From Endothia cerciana (taxonomy: Eukaryota > Ascomycota > Sordariomycetes > Diaporthales > Cryphonectriaceae), in contig JALRMH010000018.1 in assembly GCA_026119935.1 (NCBI GenBank), positions 434,001 to 498,000 on the forward strand: a stretch of 64,000 nucleotides of DNA. Reading direction: 5' to 3'. Both the position numbers and the translations under genes were made by a program. A model generated the notes under the pieces. The model was given only the letters and a program-made list of their open reading frames with translations. It had not been told where the DNA came from and did not search any database. Of this stretch, positions 1-12,257 are shown piece by piece (position 1 is the first letter of the stretch; every line of letters begins with the position of its first letter).

Positions 1-590
1 CAAACTCTGTCTCCGGAGGCGGTGCGGCGACCGTCTCCCCGACCTTCGGCGCCGCCCTCTGGACGCTCGACTATACCGTCCGCGCGGCCTACCTCAACAT
101 CACGCGGACGTACTTCCACCACGGTACGATCGGCAACTGCTACTACTGCTTCTGGGGCCGCTACGACATGGGCGCCCCTTACTATGGCGCCACCGCGGCC
201 GTCGCCTTCCTCGCCGGCGGCTCGCACCTGACCGCCCTTGACACGGGAAGCACTGACTACGCCGGATACGCGACGTTCGACTCCTCGGGAAAGCCCCTGC
301 GGGTGCTGCTGTACAACTCGGACTACTTCGACGGGACCGGGACGCGGAGCAGTACGTCGTTTGTGCTCGCGGGACTGAGCGCGAGCAGTGTCCGGGCGAA
401 GAGGTTGACAGCCGCGAACGCGCTATCGAGGCAGGACGAGGGCGGCAATCCGTCGTGGGGCGGGCAGTCCTATGCAAATGGGACGTGTGTGGTGGGTGGC
501 ACGGAGACGTACGAGACGACGGCTGTGTCAAGCGGCCAGGCGACATTCGCAGTGGCGGCGAGTGAGGCATTGGTGATCTACTTGCAGTAA
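1..590 (+). CDS. GH79 glycoside hydrolase (beta-glucuronidase-like), 3' end only
   Basis: The reading frame is open from base 3 to the stop at 588-590, so about 195 C-terminal residues are present and the 5' part lies outside the window. The start of the fragment has the motif GGGAATVSPTFGAALWTLDY followed by a histidine-rich segment (TYFHHGTIGNCYYCFWGRY), the part of fungal GH79 enzymes that closes the catalytic barrel. The rest is the C-terminal beta-sandwich, ending in the family-typical block GQATFAVAASEALVIYLQ just before the stop. Members are secreted or GPI-anchored enzymes that remove glucuronic acid (or 4-O-methyl-glucuronic acid) from plant or fungal glycans. Catalytic glutamates and any signal peptide would be upstream and cannot be checked. 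Family assignment is confident; substrate is inference. Confidence 0.85.
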   Translation, partial: NSVSGGGAATVSPTFGAALWTLDYTVRAAYLNITRTYFHHGTIGNCYYCFWGRYDMGAPYYGATAAVAFLAGGSHLTALDTGSTDYAGYATFDSSGKPLRVLLYNSDYFDGTGTRSSTSFVLAGLSASSVRAKRLTAANALSRQDEGGNPSWGGQSYANGTCVVGGTETYETTAVSSGQATFAVAASEALVIYLQ

Positions 591-2352
591 TTGGACTAGT
601 GATTGCACCTCAACGGCTGGCTTGGAGGACATGGTGAAATTGTTGTGTTAGATCAACTAAAGAACGAAGACACAATCAAACCTCGAGAACGAAGCCATTA
701 CGCCTACCATGTTCAAGAGGCCAGACTCTATTGAAAGATCATGAAAATTCCCAGCATTTGAATACGGAGTACACCTCATGATAACATCTCAAATGCAGGT
801 CGGCGTTCGGCAGAGATCCCCATAACAGAGCATCATCACCTCGAAGTTATGATTGACCCAATCGCAGTAGCAGCGCTTTATCGCTAATATTCGACTACAG
901 TACAGATTAATCTCTATTAGACCAGATTAGCTTACAGCGCAACACCCCAAGTTTGGAAAAGGACGGCTCCATTGACTAATCCTCACTGACTCCAGCAGGC
1001 TCGAGAATTGACCATACCAAGTCGAAGGACGTTGTGCCTCTGGTTGCAACAGCACATGCGCGTAGCAACTCAGCCACTCAGTATAGTGAACTGTGTTATA
1101 GCAAGCATAGTAGTTGGCGAGCTTGTTGTGTTATTGCAATTATCTTATCAGGCCGGCGAAGTAGCCGCAGCAGCCATGGGTATGTAACTATAGTCTGCGG
1201 GAAGGCAATGACCGCGGTGAGAGGTTTCATTTGAACAGATGGTTGTTCTTCGATAATGCAAATAGCATGTATTTTTGGACAATCGGGAACTCGCGACCAG
1301 AGTTTAGAAGGGGGAGGAAAATTGGAAAGGGGGGGGAAGAGGGTGTAGGTCTGGTGTTCTGTCGCTGGGTAGAACACTTTACGAATCCACGGAGGCTCAC
1401 CGGGCCTTTTATAAATGCGAATGTCTTGTGACACTGCAAAGTCGCAAAAGAAGTTCGCACCTTCATCTCGCACCTCTACTGGGTGCTTATATGCATCCAG
1501 AGCTTCGGGGAGCTATTAACTTGATGGGCCAAAAAAAAAAAAAAATTAGCTCGTCCTCACTGCACATTTTGAGCGGATGGATGAAGCCTCACATGATCGA
1601 TTTCGTAAATTCTAGGCATAATATCACGACACCCCTATACAGGCATATAGAGAATCTATATGACGGAGACTTCACTGGCTCAGTATGCTCAACTTTGGGA
1701 TTGTACCTCGCAGTATGGTGACACCTCGCAGCGAATACTAGACTTAATTTAGACTTCAGAGGTAGATGAGGCCCGGACTAGCCTAGCTGGGTTCGAGAAG
1801 GGAAAAGGCCATTCGCCTGCTTTCAAATGCATTTCCCCTCAAGGTATCCAAGGAGTCTGTCCGCTTTTCAAACGATTGGGGTTGAGGCCTTGGGAATAGC
1901 CCTTTACAGCCCTGCTGGTGGTAATTAATTATGTACTTGTTCCCGATCCCTGCCATCATATCCCAGTGATGCCCGTTACTCTTCTTATGTATGGTTTCAT
2001 ATAGCACAGCCCAGCCCAAATTTTTCCACATTTCAGGTAATGAATTTTTATTTTTATTTCTTTAGGTGGGGGGTTCGAACTTTATTTTTTAATATCTATT
2101 TTTTTGGAAAAAAGAGACAGGCAGTTTGGGGGCCCGGGAGAAAGCGATTCCTTGCCATGTCGTTTGCAATATTAGTCAAGTCCGCAATCGGGTCGGAAGA
2201 GAAATTAGAACGCCGAACCGAGAGCGACTTGCTAGCTCTTACCGCCTTCTTTTGTCATCAACCAGTACAGTAGTAGCCTGCCTCTTCTCATCCTCCTGCA
2301 AGGCCACTCCCTCACCAAGCAAGGAGGCGATCCGTTTTCACAAGCATCAAGC
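591..2352. other. Gene-free interval
   Basis: About 1.76 kb between the GH79 stop and the next gene. Only short open frames without recognisable motifs occur on either strand. A 14-base A run sits near 1510-1525, and T-rich stretches near 2040-2110 lie about 250-300 bp upstream of the regulator start, which would suit a promoter region. I see no RNA gene or repeat here. Confidence 0.5.
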
Positions 2353-3501
2353 ATGCCTTGCCAACCTAGAAATCGGTCAGCCTGCGACCGCTGCCACTCT
2401 CAAAAGCTGCGATGCCCGAAGCAGCTGGGGAGCGTCATCTGCGCCCGTTGCCTCAAGGCCGGCGCCGCATGCACCTACAGCCCGCCAGGTACAGACGTCC
2501 CCACGAGGACTGTCAATGCTGCCGTCTTTGGCGGAGAAGCTATGGACGGGGCAGGGGAGGGAGGGGTCTCTCCGTCCGCCGGTGCCTTTGACTGGGCCAC
2601 CGCGAGCAGTTTCGACTTCAACAACTATTTCGCAACGATGCCGCCCCCGAATGTGGCTCAACAGGGTTCAGATCCTTCACAGGGCCCGGCCGCAGCTCGC
2701 CCCTCATCAACAAGCCTTGGCTCAATAGACGCACCGCCCGATGACCTCGCCAGCCCAAGGCCTGTCTGCCTGAGGAAGCTGACGAAGTTGCTCATGGAGA
2801 TAGAAACGCTTTTCGCGAGACTGCCTCTGAGGCTGAGTCTGCATATCTCCAAAAATGATACACATGAGGCCTTCCTGAAGGAGCTCGCTGAAAAGATGGC
2901 CACCAAGTCCATGCTGGAGGACTTTTTCGTTGCCGCCCAGCAGCTCATCGATGTCTACCCGGCAGCCGTAAGCGCCTCGATAACACCGGATCCCAAGCCG
3001 GGTGCGGCCTGCGGTCGGCCGGACTGCACTCACACTGTCGAACTACCCTCTGCCCTGAGCGGGCTTGAAGGAAAACTCTGGCCGGGCACGCTGGACACGG
3101 CGCTAGCAAACCTCCTTGTCGCCTGCCACGCGCGTATCCTGGATATCCTTGACGGCATGTTCCAGCTCATGACCTCCTGCGTCCGGATCACGATCGCCAG
3201 CCGACGAGAGCCGGACTTTGACGTGTCCGAGATGCGGGTAGGGTCGTTTGTGCCGCAGCGGACGGCGGCCGTATTGATGCAGGTCGCCCTGATGAAGCAC
3301 CTGGTGGTCAGGCTGACTGACCGGCTGACGTCTTTTGGCGAGGCGATCTCGTCACGGTTGGAGGAGACTGTGCGGGAGAGCACAGAGGGGACCATATTGA
3401 GAATGCAGCATGAGATGCTCACGAAGAGGCAATCGAATAAATCCGAGCAGGTTGGCCTCATCGAAGAGTTTCTGCTGAAGTTTGATTTCCTCGGAGGATG
3501 A
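2353..3501 (+). CDS. Zn(II)2Cys6 transcription factor, AflR-like layout
   Basis: Intronless frame of 382 residues starting at the first ATG after a long untranslated stretch. Residues 11-41 hold a complete binuclear zinc cluster with the spacing C-x2-C-x6-C-x8-C-x2-C-x6-C (CDRCHSQKLRCP then CARCLKAGAAC). A Ser/Pro/Gly-rich linker follows, then an alpha-helical C-terminal half that includes a conserved-looking block (LLVACHARILDIL, MRVGSFVPQ) resembling the C-terminal domain of aflatoxin-type regulators. The family works as nuclear DNA-binding activators, usually of secondary metabolism genes, recognising CGG-type half sites. No biosynthetic gene lies next to it, so its targets are unknown; it is about 25 kb from the PKS cluster. 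Zinc cluster is seen directly; the AflR-like label is a judgement from memory of the family. Confidence 0.85.
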   Translation: MPCQPRNRSACDRCHSQKLRCPKQLGSVICARCLKAGAACTYSPPGTDVPTRTVNAAVFGGEAMDGAGEGGVSPSAGAFDWATASSFDFNNYFATMPPPNVAQQGSDPSQGPAAARPSSTSLGSIDAPPDDLASPRPVCLRKLTKLLMEIETLFARLPLRLSLHISKNDTHEAFLKELAEKMATKSMLEDFFVAAQQLIDVYPAAVSASITPDPKPGAACGRPDCTHTVELPSALSGLEGKLWPGTLDTALANLLVACHARILDILDGMFQLMTSCVRITIASRREPDFDVSEMRVGSFVPQRTAAVLMQVALMKHLVVRLTDRLTSFGEAISSRLEETVRESTEGTILRMQHEMLTKRQSNKSEQVGLIEEFLLKFDFLGG

Positions 3502-4863
3502 GTACTCAAGTCCATACCCCTCCTCTGGCTTACCCGAGAGTTCGTATCGCGCCTTTCCACTCACCTTGTCCTGTCTAATGTTTGTCGTGGAGCTGTTAGT
3601 CCTTCAGCGCGAAGTGTCCATGCATGTGCGGAAACTTGAGAAGGTCGGCAGAAAGTACGACAAGCCGTTGACCATGTTTGAGGTGCTGCCACAGGCTGGC
3701 TCTGAACACGTCCGGATTGTGAGCTCCAATACGATTCATCTCATGACACATGCTATCACAAAACCGATGCACTAATACATCTTTTCTCAGGCGACGGACG
3801 GTGGGATCCTGAACGGCCATCACATGCTCATGGGAGACATGGCCGACGAGGTGATGTATGTCCTCCACGGACCGGTCATTGTGCCCAGCAGGGCAAATAT
3901 AGAGAGCTGGCCAGCAAGGATGAGTCCAACCAGAAGTCCAGCAGAAGTCCAAGTAAGAGGGGATTCATGGAGCAGGATATGCAAGAGAGAAAAAAAAGCT
4001 TGCCAAGCCCAATAGTTGTGACACTAAGCTCATCACATTCCTCGCCCATCCTGACATTGCTGAGCAGCCATGTGGTGTGTTTGGGTGGGGAGGCGGTTCT
4101 GCTGACGATGCTAACCTCTGGCATGTACCAAAGGGAGACACTATGTCCGCCGACGCTGATGAGGAGACTGTTTATGTTCTTGCAGCTAAAGAAAGGCTGC
4201 GATGGCTGGCACGAGGCTATAAATGATGAGGAGGCGTAGAGTGCGTATGGGCCGGAGCACGCAGGGCAGATGATGAGCACATCCGGGGACTGAGACAAAT
4301 GCGAATATTATTAATATCAAAGGCAGCATTGAGAGGAATATCAAATCCCGTAATACAGTATCTTCCTCCCTCCAAGCCTGAGGTGATGCCTAGGTAAGTA
4401 GCAGTAAAACAATGTTGGAGCGCGAATAGTCAGAGCACCTGGACATGCAAAATGGAGTGAAGTGGTTGCTCATGACGGGTGCTGGCGACAGCAGGCCTCT
4501 AGTGGCTCCACCGCCCTGAAGCGAATCTCCCCACCATTGTAGTGGAAGTGCCGTGACTCGATATCCCTGCTACTGTCCCCTGCCACAGCACTTGATCTAC
4601 TATGATACCATGGTGCACTACAGTGACGTTTACAACAAGCCGAGGGCTGCCGAATGCGACGACGATTCCTCGAACACTCCTGAACATCCTACCTTCTTGA
4701 ACATGCCGTGCCACACCAAAGAGCAAGGACGACATTTAACCCTCCCTTACTGACTGCTCCACTCGATCCTACAAGCCTGTTCGTATGCCTCTGAGCGGCG
4801 GGCCCCAATACGATGCCAGGTTCTCTTCTACATCCTGATGCGTCCTGATCTGGCGAAGCACTG
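3502..4863. other. Gene-free interval, no supported gene
   Basis: About 1.36 kb between the regulator and the kinase. Several frames of 60-140 codons overlap each other on both strands without motifs, consistent splice sites or biased codon use. One + strand frame overlapping the regulator stop (3482-3775) is probably chance. Nothing else seen. Confidence 0.4.
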
Positions 4864-7064
4864 ATGTCGATTGTTCCATACCACACGCGAGGTCGCGAGA
4901 TCGTCCTGTACGTCATTTCTCGGCGATTACGTCTTCAGCCTGTCTCTTCTACTGATACCATCTCCTCCCAGGCGCCACTATAATGCAGTCGTCGTCCGCG
5001 ATCCCTCCTCGCGGCGCCTCCAGCTCGACCGCGCCTTGACGGAATGCCCAGCGTGCCACCAGCCGCTGCGGCCCTCCTCCCCTGACAGAGCCTACGATGC
5101 CCCCTCCGACAGCGATTCCTACGTCGACCCAGACTACTTTCGCATGCTGCGCGGCAACGACTTCTTCCGGTCCGACCTCCCACCTTCGAGCCCCATCCGC
5201 AGGCTGGTACAGCCCTTCCACGACGACGACGAGAGTCTGCCTGACGAGGTCCAAGATGCCGAGTTCCTGTCGAGCGCCCCTGCCATACAGGACGGCAGCC
5301 GCATCAGGAGGACAGCATTCCAGCCGAATTACTTCAAGACTTTCTTCGTTGAGGAGAGTGAGCTCGGCAGGGGCGGGAAGGGCGTGGTGCTACTTGTGAG
5401 ACACGAGATTGACGGCTGTCACCTGGGCTACTTTGCATGCAAGCGCGTTCCTGTGGGTGATGATCATGCCTGGCTGGAGAAGGTGCTGCTGGAAGTTGAG
5501 CTGCTCGCCAAGCTGTCACACCCGAATCTGGTCTCGTACCGGCATGTCTGGCTGGAGGATGTCCAGCTCGGACGCTTCAGCCCTCCCGTCGCCTGCGCCT
5601 TCATCCTACAGCAATATTGCAACGGAGGCGATCTGTGGAAGAAGGTTGTGGGCAAAGTTCCTGGGCAGGCCACGAAGGAGGAGCTCAAGGCCCAGATGCG
5701 GCGGCGGTCTAGGGGCCAGCTGGAACAACCTAGCAATATGTGGTCCGCGCAATCGCAGCTTCAGCCCGAAGAGATCTACTCATACTTCCGCGACATCACT
5801 GCCGGCCTGGCCTATCTGCACGCTGCGAACTATATCCACCGCGACCTGAAGCCGAGCAACTGCCTCTTGCACGAGGAGAGAGGCAAAGCAACCTGCCTCA
5901 TCAGCGACTTCGGCGAGGTGCAGGCCGAGAACGTCGTACGTAAGTCGACGGGGTCTACTGGCACCATCTCATACTGCGCGCCAGAAGTCCTGCGGCAGGA
6001 CGCCTCGGGCAGATATGGCAACTTCACCACCAAGTCTGACATCTTTTCCCTCGGCATGATACTGTATTTCATGTGCTTCGGGTGCCTCCCTTACCAAGCC
6101 GCGAATACCATCCACGAGGAGTTGGAAGATATCGATGTGCTGCGAGCTGAGATTACGGACTGGAAGGGCTTTGAGGACGAGCGCCGGGAGCGGCCAGAGC
6201 TGCCCGGCAAGCTCTACACGCTCTTGAAGCAGCTACTGGCACTCAATCCCAATGACCGGCCAAGCGCAAACGAGGTCTTGAGCGCGCTCAAAATCGTGAC
6301 AAACCTGGAGAACATGTCGAGGACGTCGGGGCCCTCGCTCAATATGCCAGGCCGCAGGATCCAGAATCTAGATTCCCCCGCCCCACCCGGCACTCCTGTA
6401 CCCGGTATGATTCTTTCTTTGTTGAGGCTCAATCTGAAAACGCTCTGACTGTATTGCAGAACCAACGAAGCGCGCCACTGTACAGTCGGCGTCCCAAGAA
6501 GACCTGGTGCACGCACGCAGGGAAGACGACTCGCCCCAGCCGACCATCCGCAACAGCCTACAGAAGCTGCCGATGACGCCCACCACGCCCCGGCACCAAA
6601 CTCCAACTCTGTCACCGTCTCGAAGCCAAGACAGCCAGTATCGAGCAATGTCGCCCAGGCGCCGACATACTAGCCCTATTCGCCAAGTCAACGGTGCCGC
6701 CGCCCCTCCTCTCCTCATGCCCCCTCCGACAACATGGCTTGGCTCTATGCAATTGAGCTGGTATCACTTCATGTGCAGAATGAACGAGTCGACGCCCCCT
6801 ACCTTCCGCTTCCCCCTCTTTATCGCCAAGATGGCTCTGCTAGCCCGCGCTTGCTGGCCTGGCAGCTTCTTGGCTGTGGGAGGAGGTCTGGTCGTTGCTG
6901 CGGCTGTCGATCTTTCCTGGAACCTGGAGCTGTACAAGACCATCCTCCTGCTTTTGGGTCACCTCATCTTCGTCTTCGTATTTCCAGGCAGAACCAATCT
7001 CTGTCACGGGCCTGGTGGACGTGAGGGGTGGGATTGGAATCCTGCATTTAATGATCAACCTTGA
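4864..7064 (+). CDS. IKS1: IKS1-type serine/threonine protein kinase with C-terminal membrane segments
   Basis: Three exons: 4864-4907, 4972-6404, 6460-7064, giving 693 residues. The start at 4864 (MSIVPYHTRGREIVL) is preferred over a downstream ATG because splicing 4908-4971 (GTACGT...CCCAG) joins it in frame to RHYNAVVVRDPSSRRLQL, the usual N-terminal block of fungal IKS1 proteins. The second intron is GTATGA...TTGCAG. The kinase domain shows the Gly-rich loop ELGRGGKGVV, the VAIK-type Lys in FACKRV, the catalytic loop HRDLKPSN, DFG in ISDFGEV and APE in YCAPEVL, so it looks active. A Ser/Pro-rich linker follows, then two hydrophobic stretches near the C-terminus (FLAVGGGLVVAAAV and ILLLLGHLIFVFVF), matching the membrane-anchored tail of the family. 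The fungal family is linked in yeast to stress tolerance; substrates are not known. Confidence 0.88.
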
Positions 7065-8252
7065 TCATACTATTCTTATCTAAAGTCTCGGCGCAGATTG
7101 CGATTCCGAGATAATCACGGTTGATTCTCGGACAGGTGGGGTGGTGGGCGGCCTGGGCTTGAAAAGTGGGTGGTTGTTTATCGGCATCGCATCTTAAAAC
7201 GCGGCCGCATCGGAAAAGAATAGCACTGCGCTCGAGCATCGGCGTTCAGCGGGTTGTTGATCACAAAACGAATTTGATCTTAGGGAAAGCGTAATCTCAC
7301 TCTCATGATACTGGAGCGACCATTCCGGAGCTCTCGATTCACGCCATTTCGAGGATGTGCCAACCTGTGGCCGCCAGCACACCTCTCGTGGCGTGACGAT
7401 GGGAGTATGTACTGACGAGCCCAGACCAGGACATGTGGAATAGTACGGCACCAGCCACTACCAAGGCGCGGGCTAGGCAGTTCAAGTGGTTCGTATCTCA
7501 GAACTAGACCCGCCGAGCTGGTGTGTATTGGTCTGAGATCTCAAGCGTCAAGTTCAGGCTGCTGAAGGATGGGATCCGTCTGTGCATCGTATACCTGGGA
7601 TGCGACCTTGAGTGCCGGGATTAGGTAGAGTAACGTAGAGAATCAATATTACCACGGCTTATTTAGATGCGAGAAGATGCGGGAACTGAGCGCCCCTCTC
7701 ACGCCCCTTGTTCATTCTTAAATGGAAGAACATTAGCATGCCGAGCGGCAGGCTGATCCCTTGCTCGTATCTGGCCCCAGATGACTATTACCTTTTATAT
7801 TCTGCGGCCCAACCGCCTATCGGGTTCATACGCATCTCGAGCCCCCGAAACATGCGGCGCCAAGAAATGCCCGTTTTGTCTGGGCGTTTCATGATGGCTG
7901 TACCACCCAGAGGAGAGTACTCTAGTGCCGAACGCTGCCTCACCTACTCCATCACACAGTTGCCGACCTCCATGAGGGGCAGCGGGGGCCTGCCTCCTCC
8001 CCCCCTCCTCCTCCCTCCGTGAACCTTGATCTACGAGCTTGATAGGACAAGATAAGGAAGGGCTTATCTCCTGCGCATCAGCCGTGTCGTAGATCCGTAT
8101 CTCTGGCAGACTATCTTCGGGGCACCCTCGGGAAGTTCTGGCGGGAAGCACGATTAAATAACCCATTTTGGACGTCTTGTGTAGTTCGTCTGAGAAAGAG
8201 GTGCAGATATCAGGCAGAGCCGCATCGTGTCGCCTCACCACCAGTCAACAAC
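7065..8252. other. Gene-free interval
   Basis: About 1.19 kb between the kinase stop and the permease start. It would hold the 3' end of the kinase and the permease promoter. A short pyrimidine/GC-rich run (cctcctccccccctcctcctccctcc) is at about 7994-8019. No supported gene on either strand. Confidence 0.45.
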
Positions 8253-10455
8253 ATGCATTCCCCCGACGGCGTGGGAGCGAAGCCCGCAGTTGGGCCGGCC
8301 TCGGTCGGTGGCGATGAGGAGGCGCCGTCCCCAGAGAAGGGCACCGTCACGGAGCTCGACGACCTTACGGTCCTGGGGTACAAGCCGGAGCTGCAACGGA
8401 ACCGCTCGATGATCACGCTACTGTTCCAGTCGTTGGCTATCGCAGCTGTGAGTCTATTCAGGGACTGTTAATGTCATCACGTCTCTGCAAAGGTCATGCT
8501 GATGATGATCACAGATACCCTACGGCTTCGGAAGCCCTCTGATCAGTGCCATCTACGGCGGAGGCAAGCCATTTCTCAAACCCCACCCTCCGAGTAGTCA
8601 GCCCAGCCCAGCCTCCTGCTGACATCGTTTCATATAGGCCAGCTCCCCATGTTCCTGGGCTGGGTCGTCGTCTGCATAGTCGACGAGTGCGTTGCCCTCT
8701 CTCTGGGCGAGTTCGCCTCACGCTACCCAACCTCCGCGGGACCCTACTACTGGTCGTTCCAGCTCGCCGGCCCGCGGTACCGCACCGTCCTGTCCTTCAT
8801 CACGGGCTGGACCTGGCTCATCGGGAACTGGACCATCACGCTGTCCGTCAACTTTGGCTTCGCCTCGCTGATCGCCGCGACCGTGGCCCTGTACCACCCG
8901 GACTGGGCTCCGTCGTCGTGGCAGCTGCTCCTCATCTTCTACGCCATCTGCCTCATCACCTTTGTCATCGTCGCGTATGGGAACAAGGTGCTACCGATGG
9001 TCGATACCATCTGCGCGGCATTCACGGCTATCAGCATCCTCATCACGCTCATCTGCCTGTCGTCCAGGGCGGCCGTGGGGAGGCATTCGGCTCGGGATAC
9101 CTTGGTACGGTCCGGCACCCACCCCTCGTGGGATGCGCCCTCGGGTGGAGCTTGCCACTGACCAGGAGACCATCACAGGGCGCCTATGACACGTCGCTAT
9201 CGGGCTGGGGAGGTTTCTCCTTCTTTATCGGAATGCTGGTAGGTCAATCCGTGCTTTTGATCCCCTTCGTGGCAGACCATGACTGCGGTCGGGAGTTGGG
9301 GTAGACTCCCAAGAGGATCCTCCACTGCACCCTACCCCCGGAGGCAGCTCCCGTGACTCTTAAAGTGCGTGACAGGCCCTTCCGAAAGGGTGAATCACTG
9401 ACACTTGTTGTGTTGATTAGCCCTCGGCATATACGTGAGTAGATCGAGCAGCCCGCGACAGCTCGGACAAGTAAGGCGCTCTGACCGAACCCCAGATTCT
9501 CGGCGATTGGCATGATCTCCTCCATGGCTGAGGAGTGCGGCGACCCAACGACGAAGCTGCCGAAGGCCATCTCCCTCTGCGTGCCAGTAGGGGGTATCGC
9601 AGGCCTCTTCTTTATCTTGTAGGTCCAGGGCCCCTTCGCATAGACCCCAGCCGTGAGATCTGACCACGACCCCCCCCCCCCCCCAAAACATCAGACCCAT
9701 ATGCGCCACCCTCCCGCCCCTGGAGGACGTCCTTGACGCGCCCATAGCCCAGGCCCTGCCCTACATCTTCGGCGTCGTCATGGACTCGCCCGGCGGCGGC
9801 CTCGGCCTGACCTTCCTCGTGCTGGTCATCACCCTCTTCTGCTCCATCTCCATCACCGTCGCCGCGTCCCGGTGCACGTGGGCCTTCTCGCGAGACGGGG
9901 CCATCCCGCTCGGCCACCTATGGTCCAGGGTCGACACGCGCCACGGCACGCCCATCTGGGCGCTCGTGCTCACGACCGTCATCCAGATGCTGCTGGGGCT
10001 GATCAACCTGGGCTCGTCGTCGGCCTTCCTCGCATTCGTGAGTGTGGGCGTCATCTCGCTGGCCGTGTCGTACGGGATCCCGATCGCGATCTCGCTGTTT
10101 CACCGGCGCAGGGACGTCGACGGGGCGAGGTGGACGATGGGGAGGCTGGTTGGTTGGCCTGTCAATGTGGTGGCGCTGTTATGGATTGTCTTTGAGACGG
10201 TGTTGTTCTCGATGCCGACAGTGCTGCCAGTGACAGACGTCAGCATGAATTATGCCATTGTCGTGTTCTTCGGCTTCATGGCTATCAGTGCCGCCTGGTA
10301 TTTGGTCTATGCTCGCAAGGGTAAGCGGCTCCACATCTCTCCATCTACCGCCCGAATGCCTTGTTCAGACGCATACTGCAATCTTGATGCTGACCGAGAC
10401 CTCATCTCCAGTCTATCAAGGGCCACCGGAGTCAGATGGATTGATATTCAACTAA
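8253..10455 (+). CDS. Choline/GABA-type amino acid permease (APC superfamily)
   Basis: Eight exons splice in frame: 8253-8447, 8515-8563, 8638-9104, 9179-9238, 9421-9434, 9496-9618, 9695-10320, 10412-10455, giving 525 residues, the normal length for fungal Hnm1-like choline transporters. Visible hallmarks are the ELDDLTVLGYKPELQRN N-terminus, PYGFGSPLISAIYGGG in TM1, GWTWLIGNW, LPSAYTFSAIGMISSMAEE and the long run of about 12 hydrophobic segments. Exon 5 is only 14 nt (PSAYT), and intron 2 starts with GC (G|GCAAGC, ending ATATAG) rather than GT. Intron 6 carries a run of 15 C. The protein would sit in the plasma membrane and import choline, GABA or a related amine with protons; which one cannot be read from sequence. 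Confidence 0.88.
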
Positions 10456-10564
10456 TGAGACGCTGAGCTGGTACGCTTACAGGATATGTAGGGCGGAATC
10501 TTTCGTCGTAATGGTAAGACAAAAAAGGTCAAGGATGAAACTTGGAAGTAGGATGATATCGAGA

Positions 10565-12257
10565 TCAGGCACCCCCCTCGTCCGCAACGGAAGATTGTCC
10601 AGCTTCGTCATCCTCTAGGTCATCCATGTGCTCCCTCGCCCAAGGGCTCTTCTCCCGTAAGAGCCGCCCGTATCGGCTCAGCACGAATGGTATTGGCACA
10701 AGGACCAGTGCGAGCCCAGCAAGCAGCGTCCCCGCCCACTCATACCCCAAGTTCGTGAAAAGACCATGTGCAAACAGCGGGAAGGCTGCCCCGAACAGGT
10801 TACGTATGAGGCCGATACCCGCCAAAGCAGAGGCAGAGTACTGCTTGTACGAATCCTCAGTGTACGTGAAGGTCATCAGAATCAGGGAATAGAAACTCCA
10901 CCCCCAGAGGGCGGAAGCGAGGACGGGGATGACGGGATGGATGTTGGGGTCCGTTGTCCATGCAAACCAAAGTAGCGATAATGGGAAAACTGCTCCGTGT
11001 CAGCCAGCTTGAAGCCTAAACGTCGCGGAAGCATCGAGGGTCGTACTCACGGATAGCTGCAACCTTCCCCATGGGCTCGACCCGAGCTTCAGGGACATTT
11101 CTGCCACCAGAGTAGTGTACCTTACGCTGGTAATACCTCTCTTGCCAGATGTTGGTTATCGGGCCGAGGCTGATCCCAAAGCAGACGCCGAGAAAGCAGA
11201 CGCCGACTCCAATGGTGTGAAAACCATGTCCCTGGCCAAACACAAGCGTGAATGCCGTGTTGAAGAGAAAGCTCAAGCCATACAGGTACCCATTATACAG
11301 CGCCGCGAACATGATGATGGCTTCGGTCCCCAGGAATCTGAACGGTCTGGACAGGGTGACGCGGAAGAGCTCCGTGACTCTCCGCTTCCGAAGGTGCTCC
11401 GGGATGTCAACTACCCCGCCATCACTGCTTGACCTTCGCTCCCGCTCAGCCCTTCTCGCGAGGATGATGCCGTGCCGGGTCTCGCCACAGTAGATCAGGG
11501 AGAGGGTCATGATGGCCCAGAGAGTGCCGCAGACGGCCAGCAAAGCCCAGAAGACATCCCTCCAGCCCCTGTAATGGGCAACGAAGGACATGAGAAAGAA
11601 GCCACTCGGGGAACCGCACGTCGCGGCCCATAAATACAAGGACATAGCGGGGCCAGTATCGTGCGGATTGTACAGATCAGCGATGGTACCTCCGAAGTTG
11701 GCGATCGTGACGGATGCAAAATAGCCGGAGAGCAGCCGGACGGGAAGGAAGACGGCGAGGTTGGGCGAGACAGCGGACGCAGCAAGGAGGCATAGATAGA
11801 CGAAGTAAGAGTAGATGTAGACTGGGCGTCTCCCGTAGTACTAGGCACGAGAGTCAGCACAGATGGCAGTCGACATGATTTGGGTTTCACCAACTTCTGA
11901 GAGCGGCGCCAGGGTCATCGGCCCAAAGGCCAAGCCTAGCACGTATGATGAGAGACCCAGCGTTCCCATGCCAGCTGGCAGCCCGAAGTCGTGGGCGAAC
12001 TTCTTGCTCGCGGGCGAGAAGCCCGAGGCCCCCCAGCTCACCGACAGATCGATCAGCAGGATCGGCCCGATCATAAGCCATTTCTTCCACCGTGGCCAGT
12101 TCCGAGGGTCCTCTGCGTCGCCGGCAGAGAAGTGCACGATCTTTGCCTGGCCGTGGTTCATGTTGGGGATCTTATTGATGACGAGGGAACCGTAGCCAGC
12201 CTCCCTGCTGGAAGACCCGAGGAGGGGCTCCCGCGTTGGGTCTGCATCCTCGGGCAT
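10565..12257 (-). CDS. MFS transporter, DHA1 (polyamine/drug:H+ antiporter type)
   Basis: Three exons on the minus strand (12257-11895, 11840-11051, 10989-10565) give 525 residues. Splicing of the first intron (donor GTTGGT, unusual; acceptor CCTAG) produces APLSEYYGRRPVYIYSY, the motif-A-like loop after TM2-3 of this family; the second (GTGAGT...CAG) gives ILFPLSLLWFAW. The N-terminal 60 residues are polar, then DPRNWPRWKKW precedes TM1, typical of fungal DHA1 exporters. About 12 membrane segments are visible, and the last exon contains the family block FTYTEDSYKQYSASALAG. Plasma-membrane export of a drug, polyamine or metabolite is inferred from family. It ends 109 bp from the permease stop, so the two genes converge; nothing ties it to the PKS cluster. 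Confidence 0.87.

Noticed and set aside
3482..3775. Possible second exon of the first Zn2Cys6 regulator
   Set aside because: No GT-AG pair joins it in frame to the first frame, and it has no motif.
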